A stretch of DNA of 64,000 nucleotides from Eremothecium cymbalariae DBVPG#7215 (lineage: Eukaryota; Ascomycota; Saccharomycetes; Saccharomycetales; Saccharomycetaceae), in the NCBI RefSeq assembly GCF_000235365.1, contig NC_016451.1, positions 1,116,001-1,180,000 on the forward strand, read 5' to 3'. Each line of letters opens with the position of its first letter. Position 1 is the stretch's first letter. Below, in pieces: positions 16,801-26,329 of the stretch. The translations under genes were made by a program, and so were the position numbers. A model generated the notes under the pieces. It was not told the origin of the DNA and searched no databases. It saw only the letters and a program-made list of their open reading frames with translations.

Positions 16801-18117
16801 ATGCCGCACGTACAGCTTAATCCTAGGACAACTTCCTTAGAGTTTTATGGCATACCGGGTGTCCTAGCCATCTCGCTTGGACTGCCAATCTTCGTTATAT
16901 TTTTGAACCAGTTGATCCGGACTGATTACTACATAGTTGGGATTTTTCAAAACTTCAAGGTAGAGCAGGTGTGGAACCATCTGAAGCCATTTTCATACTA
17001 TGTTTACAACTATCAATTGTGGACGTATTACTTGGCATGGTTTTTCGGGCTTTCTATCTTGGATCTAGTGTTACCAGGTCGTGAATTGTTGGGCGTCAAG
17101 CTACGCGATGGCGCTCAATTGGCTTACAAGATTAATGGGGTTGCCATGATATCTACTTTAGTGCTTGTGCTTTGTGTTAGATGGAATATAACTGGTGGTC
17201 AAATGCCTGAGATTCAATATCTTTATGAACACCATGTTGATCTTTGTATCATTACCATTTTGTTTTCTTTTATGTTGTCCACTTTCATTTACATTAGTAG
17301 TTTTATTCCGCTAGTACGTCCTAATGGAGTTGGAACGAGAGAACGCGTATTAGCACTTGGTGGCAATTCAGGAAATTTGATTTATGATTGGTTTATCGGT
17401 AGAGAGTTGAATCCAAGAATAGGACCGTTGGATATTAAGTTGTTTTGTGAGTTAAGACCCGGACTGTTGCTGTGGTTGCTAATTAATATATCTTGTTTGC
17501 ATCACTACTATTTGAAATATGGTCAGGTGAATGATGCGTTGCTGTTAATAAACGTTTTGCAAGGTTTTTATATATTTGATGGCGTTCTTAACGAAGAAGG
17601 TGTACTTATGATGATGGACATTACTACTGATGGGTTCGGATTCATGCTGATATTTGGTGATCTATGTCTCGTTCCATTCACATATTCTTTACAAGCTCGT
17701 TATCTGTCCATTTCTCCCATATCACTAGGAAACTACTGGATTGCGGTAATTTTAGGCGTAATGAGCATGGGTTACTGGATTTTTCACTCATCAAATAACC
17801 AAAAATCAAACTTCAGGCAAGGAAAGCTCCCCAATCTAAAGAGTATTCAAACAGACCGAGGTACAAAGCTATTATGTGATTCATGGTGGGCTATGTCTCA
17901 ACACATCAATTACCTGGGAGATTGGCTGATGTCCTTGAGTTGGTGTCTATGCACGAGGTTCGAAACTCCTTTGACTTACTACTATTCTGTATTCTTTGCG
18001 ATACTCTTACTCCATCGTCAGCGCAGAGACGAGCACAAGTGCAGAGAAAAATATGGAAAAAGCTGGCAAACATACGAATCACAAGTCCCATACAGGATAA
18101 TACCATACATATACTAA
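16801..18117 (+). CDS. ERG24: C-14 sterol reductase
   Basis: Erg24 reduces the C14=C15 double bond of 4,4-dimethyl-cholesta-8,14,24-trienol in ergosterol synthesis at the ER and is the main target of morpholines. The protein is 438 residues, the same as in S. cerevisiae. It begins MPHVQLNPRTTSLEFYGIPG and is polytopic. It contains LALGGNSGNLIYDWFIGREL, the sterol-reductase signature LLCDSWWAMSQHINYLGDW, and LLHRQRRDEHKCREKYG near the C-terminus (NADPH-binding end). Alignment of the N-terminus with the family, plus the TATA box, fixes the ATG at 16801. HCH1, POP3 and WSC follow in the order YNL281-283, matching YNL280C. Confidence 0.97.
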   Translation: MPHVQLNPRTTSLEFYGIPGVLAISLGLPIFVIFLNQLIRTDYYIVGIFQNFKVEQVWNHLKPFSYYVYNYQLWTYYLAWFFGLSILDLVLPGRELLGVKLRDGAQLAYKINGVAMISTLVLVLCVRWNITGGQMPEIQYLYEHHVDLCIITILFSFMLSTFIYISSFIPLVRPNGVGTRERVLALGGNSGNLIYDWFIGRELNPRIGPLDIKLFCELRPGLLLWLLINISCLHHYYLKYGQVNDALLLINVLQGFYIFDGVLNEEGVLMMMDITTDGFGFMLIFGDLCLVPFTYSLQARYLSISPISLGNYWIAVILGVMSMGYWIFHSSNNQKSNFRQGKLPNLKSIQTDRGTKLLCDSWWAMSQHINYLGDWLMSLSWCLCTRFETPLTYYYSVFFAILLLHRQRRDEHKCREKYGKSWQTYESQVPYRIIPYIY

Positions 18118-18351
18118 GTACATTACCTACAAACACATCTAGACGAAACGAAATTCTAATTTCTGTTAAAAGAGTGCTATATCGACAACTAAATTCGACA
18201 CGTCTAACTATATATCTGTGCGCTTGCATTTCCGCTTTTTTCAGCTCTTAACTGGGTTTAGTGTACCTCATAAGCCACAACATCTCTCTCTATCTACGTT
18301 TCGAAGTTTCTATAACCACTATAGACACAGAAAATCCAATCAAAATCAGTT

Positions 18352-18801
18352 TCATAGTGTATGCTGGACATCTTTCGAATGCGCATCCACCAAAGTGGAC
18401 TGATATTTTAACAACTCCTCAACAAATTTCGGAGTGAACTGCTGTCTGATAACAGACTCTTGCTTACCAAACCCAACATATTCAATCCCAAATTCACACT
18501 CGTCATGCACAAATTCTGGTACGCTTATTGTTCCCTCGCAGACATCCTCCTCCTCATTGTCTAGAACGTGTCCTGAAACGGCAACCGTAAATTCTAGCTT
18601 TAAATCAAAGTAACATATGACTTTACCCTTCCTCTGGGTCACATTAGAGTCACCAGAAATAGACGAAACAGATACAACACGAAACTTACTGTCCCCATTC
18701 TCGATTGTCCAGTCATTGAATTTGCTATTGAAGTAGTCTTTGGTCCATGGTAAGGTGTTCTTGTCAATCCAATGCCAATTATTAGGATTCAAGACAACCA
18801 T
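18352..18801 (-). CDS. HCH1: Hsp90 co-chaperone Hch1
   Basis: Hch1 is the short relative of Aha1. It binds the Hsp90 middle domain and modulates the ATPase and client folding in the cytosol. The 149-residue product (153 in S. cerevisiae) is a single Aha1-N domain. It starts NPNNWHWIDKNTLPWTKDYF, followed by VSSISGDSNVTQRKGK, which is the conserved RKGK loop that activates Hsp90. It stops after the N-domain, without the Aha1 C-terminal domain, so it is Hch1 and not Aha1. The gene is convergent with ERG24 and upstream of it lies POP3, as in YNL280-282. Confidence 0.95.
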   Translation of the reverse strand: MVVLNPNNWHWIDKNTLPWTKDYFNSKFNDWTIENGDSKFRVVSVSSISGDSNVTQRKGKVICYFDLKLEFTVAVSGHVLDNEEEDVCEGTISVPEFVHDECEFGIEYVGFGKQESVIRQQFTPKFVEELLKYQSTLVDAHSKDVQHTL

Positions 18802-18873
18802 ACTATCTTATAGTACAAACTCTCAATATCGGATCCAATGTAACAACGCTATCCCTAGAACACAGAGGAAACT

Positions 18874-18988
18874 TTCTCGAACTAAACAATCGAATGCACT
18901 ACTCTTTTGCTCACTTAAAAATTGTAGAGCTCCAAACCATGCTACTTTTAAAACGGTTAAACTCGTCCTCACACAGATTGTTCGAGAA
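18874..18988. promoter_or_regulatory. Possible heat-shock elements of HCH1
   Basis: TTCTCGAA at 18874-18881 and TTCGAGAA at 18981-18988 are inverted nTTCnnGAAn pairs, the half of an Hsf1 site. Further GAA units lie beside the first. HCH1 is heat-inducible in S. cerevisiae. Neither copy is a full three-unit element, so the call is tentative. Confidence 0.3.
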
Positions 18989-19077
18989 AAACTGAAAGAT
19001 CAACGACATTTAATAAGGGATGCACGGGTGCAACAACACCATAAATCGAAAAGGCCTTCCATCCCAGAGCATACTCC

Positions 19078-19680
19078 CTACTTCTGCTTCTGCTTGCCGA
19101 TTGGAATGACCGTTCGCAACATCTTAACTGGTGCACGTTTATACCTGGCCGATTGCAGCCATGGTATCTCTTGTGCTGGAACACAATCCCTGATCTTACT
19201 GGTAAAGGTCTTATCCAAGCCATCCTTCACAACGGGTACAAGCAGCAGCCCATCATGAGCTATCCCCTCAAGACACTCAGTGAACCTTGCCAAACTTCCT
19301 TTGGGAAGCTGCACCAAACAAACATCGTATCGCGACATATACGCAGCAATAGGTATTTGCTCCACCAACACTCCAGCCAAATCCTTATTGCATACAAACA
19401 GAAACACCTCCTTCAAACCCTCATCAGCACACGCACCCGTCAGAAATTCCATTACCTCATTGTATCCCGTAACCACTTGCACAGGCTTCTCCGATGCACC
19501 CAAATGACTACTGTGTTTCAACGGCCTTAAAATCGTCTTATCCAATAACTCCACCACCAGGCCTTGCTCATCTACTAAAGGCCACAACTGACCATCATTC
19601 GCGTACGCATTGTCCAGAATCGCCTTGTAAACCTGCTTCTTCTTAGCAATCCGTCTCTCTGCCTTCTTAATAGACTCCAT
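19078..19680 (-). CDS. POP3: RNase P/MRP protein subunit Pop3
   Basis: Pop3 is a nuclear protein subunit shared by RNase P (tRNA 5' processing) and RNase MRP (rRNA processing). The 200-residue protein (195 in S. cerevisiae) opens with a basic ESIKKAERRIAKKKQVYK, which matches the yeast start. It has VFLFVCNKDLAG and LVEQIPIAAYMSRYDVCLVQLPKG of the L7Ae-like fold, and ends in the basic MLRTVIPIGKQKQK. The frame extends nine codons upstream to a TTG at 19707. The ATG at 19680 is the first real start and agrees with the family. Upstream are Reb1 and Cbf1 sites. Confidence 0.92.
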   Translation of the reverse strand: MESIKKAERRIAKKKQVYKAILDNAYANDGQLWPLVDEQGLVVELLDKTILRPLKHSSHLGASEKPVQVVTGYNEVMEFLTGACADEGLKEVFLFVCNKDLAGVLVEQIPIAAYMSRYDVCLVQLPKGSLARFTECLEGIAHDGLLLVPVVKDGLDKTFTSKIRDCVPAQEIPWLQSARYKRAPVKMLRTVIPIGKQKQK

Positions 19681-21238
19681 AAAACTCTTTATACCGTTAA
19701 TCCTCAATATATCATTGCACAGATAATACTGCGCAGAAGAGATGATGATGATGGTGGAGCGCTTTTTCCTTCCAGCTTAGAATCGTCGAATTTCCAATTC
19801 TCCGGGTAATCATAATGACCGGGTAACACCGCAAATCCAGAAATCACTCACGTGACATGATATTGTCGGTCATGTGACCACGTTCCACGGAGACATCTCA
19901 AAAACGGCGAATTCAAATATTTTCATCACAAGATTCTAAAAATAGGATTTCTCGAAGATGCGATCTCGAAAGCTGGTGTCATTTAGGGCGCATTTATGTA
20001 ATCGGAAAAGCGTGGACCAGAACCAAGGATAGAAAGCGATGATGGTGGTGAGGTGGTGGTTATCGCAAAATAAAAGCCTGTTAGTTTTGTGTGGAGTTTG
20101 TGTAGGGGCTAACTTGGGAATTTTCAGTAGCTTCCAGTGTAGAATAGGAATACTTCTAGATGAAGCCAACATCTAGGCTCTTGTCCCTTCTGTAGTAACT
20201 TCTGTAAGGTGTTTCTATAGACAAATTTAGTGAAGATTTTGTTTGACAATCGAGGTAGATACATAGCGTAATGGATTTATAGAGAATAATAGATCATTAA
20301 GAGTGCAGTGGATGTCACTTCTATTTTTGATCTTTTGCCGCTCGGTTGGCTTGTAGAAACAATTGGTATCCTCAATAGCCTATTGTTCATTTAATTTGAT
20401 TCCACTAGTTGGAAGAAAAAGAGATGCCTTCTGTTCAGTATGGCAGGTTTCTATAAGTTATAAAGGTGCGTACTTGTGACTCGCCAATACCAGACTCTGG
20501 AGTTTCTACTACCAGGCACGGATGTATTGCAAACGATTAAGATAGAGGAGCATGTCTTTTATCAGTCGGCCACTGCATGCATTATTATGTTGGCTAGCAA
20601 GGAAAGGTTAAACCCCACAGCAAACGTAGTCATGTCGTAATGGATGGGACTGAAAGTAGTTAGTGCATAGATGTTGATTCAAGAAGGTTTGCTCGAGCAT
20701 AGGCAGGAGGCAAAAATGTTACCTTTTTTACAGCTGTCTGTTAGAAACCTAAGGTTTTAGTTGCTGCATCGGAAATTTCACACTCGGTGCTTAACCGGAT
20801 GACATGTTATATAGCTATCTATCTATATATGGACGACACGAGCAGGAATTCCTCAGAATTGTGTGGGCTCGGTTTACTCTCTGACACGAGCATATGAAGA
20901 CTTTACGATCTGATAATTCTGTATTAGGGCACTGGGTTATCGTATACAGTAATACATTCTTAGTTAGATCTACAGGTAAGTCAAATTTGGTATTACTTTT
21001 TGTTTTACACCATTACTGCCCACTTTTGTTCAACTTATACCAAGTTGGAAAGAACAGTTACAGTGAAAGGATTTAGTTCCACCACACTATTGCAAAAGAC
21101 CAGTGAGATCAAAATTTTGGGTATAGACTTCAGAGCTATAGAACCCATCCAAGGACCAAGTGTCATTTCAAGAGAGATATTTACATTTGCTAGTAAGAAG
21201 CAGGAGGGTAGCATAGTGATAGGGTGGATACACATAAT
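19681..21238. other. Long intergenic region between POP3 and WSC
   Basis: About 1.55 kb serving as divergent promoters for POP3 and the WSC gene. The POP3 side has paired Reb1 sites and Cbf1-like E-boxes. I see no coding region with recognisable content. Short frames at 19936-20172 and 20894-21242 look accidental. No tRNA was found. A long upstream region is common for cell-wall sensor genes. Confidence 0.55.
19803..19854. promoter_or_regulatory. Two Reb1 sites and a CACGTG box, POP3 promoter
   Basis: CGGGTAA at 19803-19809 and 19820-19826 are Reb1 cores on the plus strand. TCACGTGAC around 19849-19854 is a Cbf1-type E-box, and CATGTGAC follows about 20 bp later. All lie 120-200 bp upstream of the POP3 ATG. 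Confidence 0.65.
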
Positions 21239-22525
21239 ATGATGGAACGCATTACGTTCTCGCGATTAGCGATATGTGCATATCTTGCTGCTGTTGCAAT
21301 AGCAGTAGATATTTTTAGGTATAATGGGTGTTATAAGAAATCGGACCTGGAATCACATTTGACACTTCAATCTGAATACGGGTATCAGTCAAGGGGCTAC
21401 TGTCAAGATCACTGCGGGAGTGCTGCAATAGCAGCATTAATAAATTCTGATACGTGCTACTGTGGTGATAGTGCTAAGGTGCTAAGCACTCTTGTAGCTA
21501 GCGATGAGTCTGAATGTACTGCGAAGTGTAATGGGATTGATACTGAAATCTGTGGTGGTTATGACTATTTTAGTGTTTTGGTTAACTTGAAGAATATCAG
21601 GGATGCTCTTCCTAGTAGCTCGAAGTCCTCAGCTGTTTCTGGCAGCTCTTCATCTGCCGGAGCAACTTCTCAAAGTTCATCGACTTCGGTTGAATCCTCT
21701 TCATCCAGTTCGTCACCTTCTTCACTTTCATCGACTTCAATCACTTCAACGACAGACTCAAGAGCCGAGGAAACGGAAGAATCATCTTCATCAGGAACTC
21801 CTGCATCTAAATCGTCGGAAATAGCATCTTCCGTCTCATCTACATCAAGTTCTACCGCAACTACAAGCCCTAATTCAAGCTCAAGCTCAAGCTCAAGCTC
21901 ACCTTCTGCGCCAACTCCGTCTGCCACCAGTCGTACCCCGAGTTCCACTGCAGTTCAATATTCCACCGCAGTAACCACCATCATATCGTCGTTCTCCATC
22001 AATAACTTGGAGTACTCTACGGTAATAACTACTGTGTTTAGCACTACACCAACCCCTTCATCAAGCAACACAGAAGCTTCTGCTACATCGACGACCACTT
22101 CCGTATCGAAAAGTAGCCATAAATTGTCGGGCGGTTCCATTGCCGGAATTATTATAGGTATTCTATTGGCTATTGGACTCATTGCGGGGCTGGTGTATTT
22201 CCTATTGTGGAACCGTATTCATGACGATGATTCAACTGTCACCGATCTTGAAGAGAAACGATTCCACCAGCCTTACTCTGTTGGAGAGAGAGATCCGCTC
22301 CCCTTGCATCAATCCAACCCGACCTCAAGCGCGACTTCAAGATTTCAACTACGGAGTGGATCCGAAAATTCAATGGCAGCACAAGGGCACGGTTTCTTCG
22401 CTGAGCATGCACCGATGGCAAATTACCAAGAACCTGGATCCGGGAGGCCTAGGCTTAGTAACAGTTCTCTTCCGGATGTAACGGAGAATAGACCGTTAAG
22501 AATCACTAATCCTGATAGCGATTGA
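21239..22525 (+). CDS. WSC2: Cell-wall stress sensor, WSC2/WSC3 type
   Basis: Wsc sensors span the plasma membrane and signal wall damage to Rom2-Rho1-Pkc1. The 428-residue product has a signal peptide (about residues 1-22, LAICAYLAAVAIAVD), then a WSC domain at about 25-113 with eight cysteines (NGCY, YCQDHC, CYCG and others). A Ser/Thr-rich O-mannosylated rod spans about 130-290, a membrane helix (AGIIIGILLAIGLIAGLVYF) about 302-323, and a cytosolic tail ends LRITNPDSD, the conserved Rom2-contact end. The frame reaches up to a GTG at 21224; the first ATG is 21239. S. cerevisiae Wsc2 (503 aa) and Wsc3 (556 aa) are longer, mainly in the rod. Neighbours fit both YNL283C and YOL105C, so it is the single pre-duplication copy. 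Confidence 0.93.
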   Translation: MMERITFSRLAICAYLAAVAIAVDIFRYNGCYKKSDLESHLTLQSEYGYQSRGYCQDHCGSAAIAALINSDTCYCGDSAKVLSTLVASDESECTAKCNGIDTEICGGYDYFSVLVNLKNIRDALPSSSKSSAVSGSSSSAGATSQSSSTSVESSSSSSSPSSLSSTSITSTTDSRAEETEESSSSGTPASKSSEIASSVSSTSSSTATTSPNSSSSSSSSSPSAPTPSATSRTPSSTAVQYSTAVTTIISSFSINNLEYSTVITTVFSTTPTPSSSNTEASATSTTTSVSKSSHKLSGGSIAGIIIGILLAIGLIAGLVYFLLWNRIHDDDSTVTDLEEKRFHQPYSVGERDPLPLHQSNPTSSATSRFQLRSGSENSMAAQGHGFFAEHAPMANYQEPGSGRPRLSNSSLPDVTENRPLRITNPDSD

Positions 22526-23002
22526 ACAAGACACAGGCACTGAAATATGTTCCTAATGCTTAAGCTACTGCTCTAACACCAGAATTCTGTCAAAGAATAA
22601 AGGTGAATAAAAAAATTTTTACGAGGTAAAAAAACAGTTGTGCATAGTCTTTCTAGTCAACACTAATTCTACCACACAATTATTGTCATTATTAAATATT
22701 ACTACCATCACTACTACCACCACATCATTTTTTTCTATACACTTGTCATGTACGTGTTTATTAGTTACATCAAATACCCAATATAGGAACCACTAAGGTT
22801 AAGTTGTAATCTACAAAATTCGCCATCAGAATAGTGACTCGAATTAAATTTAAGCATATACATTCATATATATATATATAACTGCAAAGCTTAATGATAC
22901 TCTGGTTCCTTTTTTGAGCATTCTTCGTATCGAACAGGTATCATTATAGGGACAAAAACAACGAAGTGCTTTCTTCCGTGACATTCGGTCTGGAAAAATA
23001 AA

Positions 23003-23075
23003 TGCTTCCAACCAGATTCGAACTGATGATCTCCACATTACTAGTGTGGCGCCTTACCAACTTGGCCATAGAAGC
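23003..23075 (-). tRNA. tRNA-Thr (anticodon AGT)
   Basis: The 73-nt minus-strand sequence folds as a cloverleaf. The acceptor starts GCTTCTA, the D arm is GGCCAAGTTGGTAAGGC, the anticodon loop is CTAGTAA with anticodon AGT, and the T arm contains GTTCGAATC. It has no intron. It closely resembles the S. cerevisiae tRNA-Thr(AGU). A solo LTR begins 60 bp upstream of its 5' end. Confidence 0.97.
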
Positions 23076-23135
23076 TTTAAAAGCTAGTGACTGCACACTA
23101 CTTGAAGGCTAATTGAAAGACCTCCTAATGTCATG

Positions 23136-23559
23136 TGTCGTAAAATCAAAAAAAAAGAGCATCCCGATAGTTATGATAGTCAGGCTAAGGAGCATGTTGA
23201 TAGTCACGATAACAAGACAAAGAAGCAGCGAATCAGAGTCGTTAGGAGACTATGAAGATGATAACCATTGTATAACAGCGAATCAGAGTTGTTAGAAGTG
23301 TCAAGATAACCGCTGAGCTGTTATCGGCTAGGAATCTGCATAGCAAGTAAGCAAGAGAGCTTAAGTAGGACAACAGAAACTATATAAGAAGACCCAAACT
23401 AGCTAGATTAGATTAGATATAGGTCCAGCTAGATCCCCAGAGGGTAGTTGAGCCAGATTAGAGACTATATAAACAGTAACTGATCATCAACCTAAGTATT
23501 AGTTGGCACGTGACGAGAAGTTCAAGCTAGCACGTGACCCCAACTAGTGGCCCTCGACA
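23136..23559 (+). mobile_element. Solo LTR, copy A
   Basis: A 424-bp element starting TGTCGTAAAATC and ending CCCTCGACA, so it has TG...CA ends within the inverted terminal pair TGTCG/CGACA. It contains a TATA-like ACTATATAAG near 23390. Large parts match copy C at 49261-49581 on the other strand and copy B next to it. There is no internal retrotransposon sequence, so it is a solo LTR. No flanking 5-bp duplication is visible, because copy B abuts its 3' end. Confidence 0.88.
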
Positions 23560-23845
23560 GGCGTAAAATCAAAAGAGAAGCTAGTAGACAGCGATAACCC
23601 AGCTAAGGAGCAGCGTATCAGAGCTGTCAGACGAATATGAGGCTGATAGTCACTGTGAGGATGCCAGCGTGAAACCCACAATGATGTATCAGTGTGAGAC
23701 CCAGCTAGCTAGATTAGATTAGATTAGATTAGGAGTTTCCCCTAGGACACTAGAGGGCAATTGATCCCATTAGAGACTACATAAGCAGTAACTGATCCTC
23801 AACAGAGCACAATCAAGCACGTGACCTAGCTGGCTGCCCTCAAAA
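23560..23845 (+). mobile_element. Solo LTR remnant, copy B
   Basis: About 285 bp directly abutting copy A. It begins GGCGTAAAATCAAAAGAG (the copy A start with its TGT changed) and shares GACCCAGCTAGCTAG, AGAGACTACATAAGCAG and GTAACTGATCCTCAAC with copies A and C. It is shorter through internal deletion and its last bases (GCCCTCAAAA) are decayed. It is an older member of the same family. Confidence 0.8.
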
Positions 23846-24502
23846 TAAAATGGATTTGATCGAACGAAGTAAAATATGTTACAGAGCAATTGGAAGTAGC
23901 AACTCACTAAAACCACACGTATAATATTGATAACAGTTTAGGACATCTATTTGTTAACTACAAGTATCTCCATTATATAAGCATTAATTGAACTTCTCTA
24001 ATGATCCCTCTCATTTATCTTATTTGGTGACATTTTATCTCGACTTTATAATAAAATCGTTACCACTAAGTTAGCTTTAAAAACTCAAATCTGCTGGCGT
24101 CCCTAAGCATAAATGTACCTTAATAGGGATAATATAGCCTGAAAATATTTGGATCATCTTAATTGAGTCTAACAAAAAGTAGTTAGTTAAATTTAACGTG
24201 GACAGATCTAACGGAAAGACGGTATTAGGGAACCCAAAAGACTGGGCACTCAACACAGTATAATATCCCCATATCACGCTCAAAAAAAATATGAAATTGA
24301 CTTGATTGGAACATATTATTGTCTATATGGATCGCTGGTCAGGATGGAAATGAAGGGTTGGTCCGAAAGCGAAAGAGGCTAAGGTAGCCAAACCTCTATA
24401 AAGGCATAACCGATTTAAGCTAACGGGTAATAACAGTAAGACTTGAGTGATCTTGACTTTTACAGGTAGAAACTGTGAATAAATATCTGTGGAATGAGTG
24501 CT

Positions 24503-26329
24503 TTACCTGGAATGCAAGTCTTCATCTTTCAAACTGATATTGTCATCTAATAACTCTGGATTTTCAATATGGGTATACCACTCTCCTTCAAAGTTCTCAA
24601 CATAAGCCCATCTTTCATACCAGCCTTTTTCTGTGAATATGTGTTTAACTGGTGAGCCTTTAACAGGAAAGAAATGGCACATCACTAGATAGATAACAAA
24701 AGACAAAGAAAATCCAACCCAATAGTTTAAATAGTATAACTTAATGGCCCCTTCTGAAACATGAACGTCATCAGCTACGGTGGCAATAAAACCTGGAATG
24801 TTTGGAACAAGCCCACAAATATAGGCTACGAGAGCTCTAAAATTAATTCCAAACTTGTTACCATACATGTAAAAGGATTTCTCATTCACTGAATATAGAT
24901 GGATTAATTTCAAATAGCCACGTCTTACAACATAATAATCGGCTACTGCAACACCAGCAATGCTAGACAAGAATATAGCATATACACTCAACGCATCCCT
25001 GAACTTGGATGAAGAAGACATGAACTTCCAAGGGCATATACATAATGCGAGCAACGCACAGATAACAGAGCCTCGTTTGATATCAATGAATTTTGGTAGC
25101 AATGCAGTCATATCTGTGCCCGCAGATAATGAATTCGCACTAATATTTGTTCCAAGTTGCGCAATGGTGAAGATAAATGCAATAAAAAAGGCACCTGCCC
25201 GAGAACTAGCAGAGTAATTAGCTTCCAGTAGCTTTTCTAGAACATCAATTGGTGACCAATAATTAACAGCAAATACCTTGTACCCAGCAGCATTGGTTAA
25301 TATCCCTATCAATGAGGTGAGGGAAAACAACATAGGAATAGAAACCACTTGTACCCATAGTGAAGATTTCCTAGTCTTAGAAAATCTCGTAATATCAGGT
25401 ACATTAATAATTAACGTTGCAAAATTGCCTATACAACCCATAATCGACCTAATAAAAACCCAAGAAAATTCTGAACCATGTATTTCAAAGTCGTTTAATG
25501 AACCTAATTCTATCTTACCTCCAGATTTAGATAACACCCATATAAGCATACCAAAAGCTGCAAACGGCACCATAGCAGCTTTTGCGGTGAAGAGGTGCCT
25601 CAAGTTCTGCGGAGCCACAATTAAGAATGGCAATGAAATACACCAAAATATCATAAAGCAAAGAAATTGGTAAGATGTTAGGTTAGGATCATTAATTGTC
25701 GTCGGCATCTTCGTATCCACATCTGTCCCAAATATCGCTTTCAACATGATAGAAATAGGACCAACAGAAATAAAGCACTGAGCAGCATACCAAATCACAG
25801 CCATCAACACACGATTTATTATAGGCCACAGGGAGAAAAATATCCCAAACGAAGCCCTTATAGTTATAGGGAAAGAAATATGGTAATTTGAACCCATTTT
25901 AGATACAAGGGTGACAAGAACGGCTAGAAAAGAATAGCCAAACCAAACAGTAAGCCAACACTGCCACCAATTCAAACCCATCTGTAAACCATTAGCTGCC
26001 ACCTGGAAACTGCCCAAATTGATGCTATCCGCAACCCAAAAGTAGAAGTAATTAAACCAGGACCAAACTCGCCTCTCGCTTTCGACAGGCCTCAAATCAT
26101 AATTATACAAAAAGGACTCTTTAAGTGAAACATTGGAACTTGCCTTATCAACCAAGAGATAGTTATAATAAAACTTGGAAGCCCATCCGGTATACAACGT
26201 ATTTGTAGATGACTCGTCAGCTGACTTAGAAATCTCCTTATCAATCTTCAGCTGCTCCTTCTCCAGCTGCTCCTTCTTAACCACCCTTGAGGAAGGGTTG
26301 CTAAAATATTCTGCCAACTGCAACGACAT
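24503..26329 (-). CDS. FUR4: Uracil permease
   Basis: Fur4 is the plasma-membrane uracil/H+ symporter of the NCS1 family. The 608-residue protein (633 in S. cerevisiae) has a cytosolic N-terminus of about 90 residues, then about twelve helices. Family sequences include ERRVWSWFNYFYFWVAD, GLQMGLNWWQCWL, ISFPITIRASFGIFFSLWP and AQLGTNISANSLSAGTDM. The C-terminal tail KGWYERWAYVENFEGEW and the FYMYGNKFGINFRAL loop match Fur4 better than the uridine carrier Fui1 or the allantoin carrier Dal4. In S. cerevisiae FUR4 (YBR021W) lies next to POA1 and CHS3. Here the SNQ2-PDR5 pair lies between it and CHS3, and FUR4 is inverted relative to that order. Confidence 0.9.
   Translation of the reverse strand: MSLQLAEYFSNPSSRVVKKEQLEKEQLKIDKEISKSADESSTNTLYTGWASKFYYNYLLVDKASSNVSLKESFLYNYDLRPVESERRVWSWFNYFYFWVADSINLGSFQVAANGLQMGLNWWQCWLTVWFGYSFLAVLVTLVSKMGSNYHISFPITIRASFGIFFSLWPIINRVLMAVIWYAAQCFISVGPISIMLKAIFGTDVDTKMPTTINDPNLTSYQFLCFMIFWCISLPFLIVAPQNLRHLFTAKAAMVPFAAFGMLIWVLSKSGGKIELGSLNDFEIHGSEFSWVFIRSIMGCIGNFATLIINVPDITRFSKTRKSSLWVQVVSIPMLFSLTSLIGILTNAAGYKVFAVNYWSPIDVLEKLLEANYSASSRAGAFFIAFIFTIAQLGTNISANSLSAGTDMTALLPKFIDIKRGSVICALLALCICPWKFMSSSSKFRDALSVYAIFLSSIAGVAVADYYVVRRGYLKLIHLYSVNEKSFYMYGNKFGINFRALVAYICGLVPNIPGFIATVADDVHVSEGAIKLYYLNYWVGFSLSFVIYLVMCHFFPVKGSPVKHIFTEKGWYERWAYVENFEGEWYTHIENPELLDDNISLKDEDLHSR

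Larger units (their letters stand above)
22526..24502. other. Gene-free junction region with tRNA and LTRs
   Basis: Nearly 2 kb between WSC and FUR4. It holds tRNA-Thr(AGT) and two abutting solo LTRs (listed separately). The rest (22526-23000, 23850-24500) is AT-rich with no coding potential. This is where the conserved gene order of the left block ends. Confidence 0.7.

Noticed and set aside
24340..24380. Centromere-like TCCGAAAGCGAAA
   Set aside because: It resembles the CDEIII core, but the left half of the element does not fit, no CDEI lies at the right distance and the preceding stretch is not extremely AT-rich.
24503..26329. Assignment as FUI1 (uridine) or DAL4 (allantoin) permease
   Set aside because: Several loops and the C-terminal tail fit Fur4 better, and the nearness of CHS3 agrees with FUR4 in S. 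cerevisiae.
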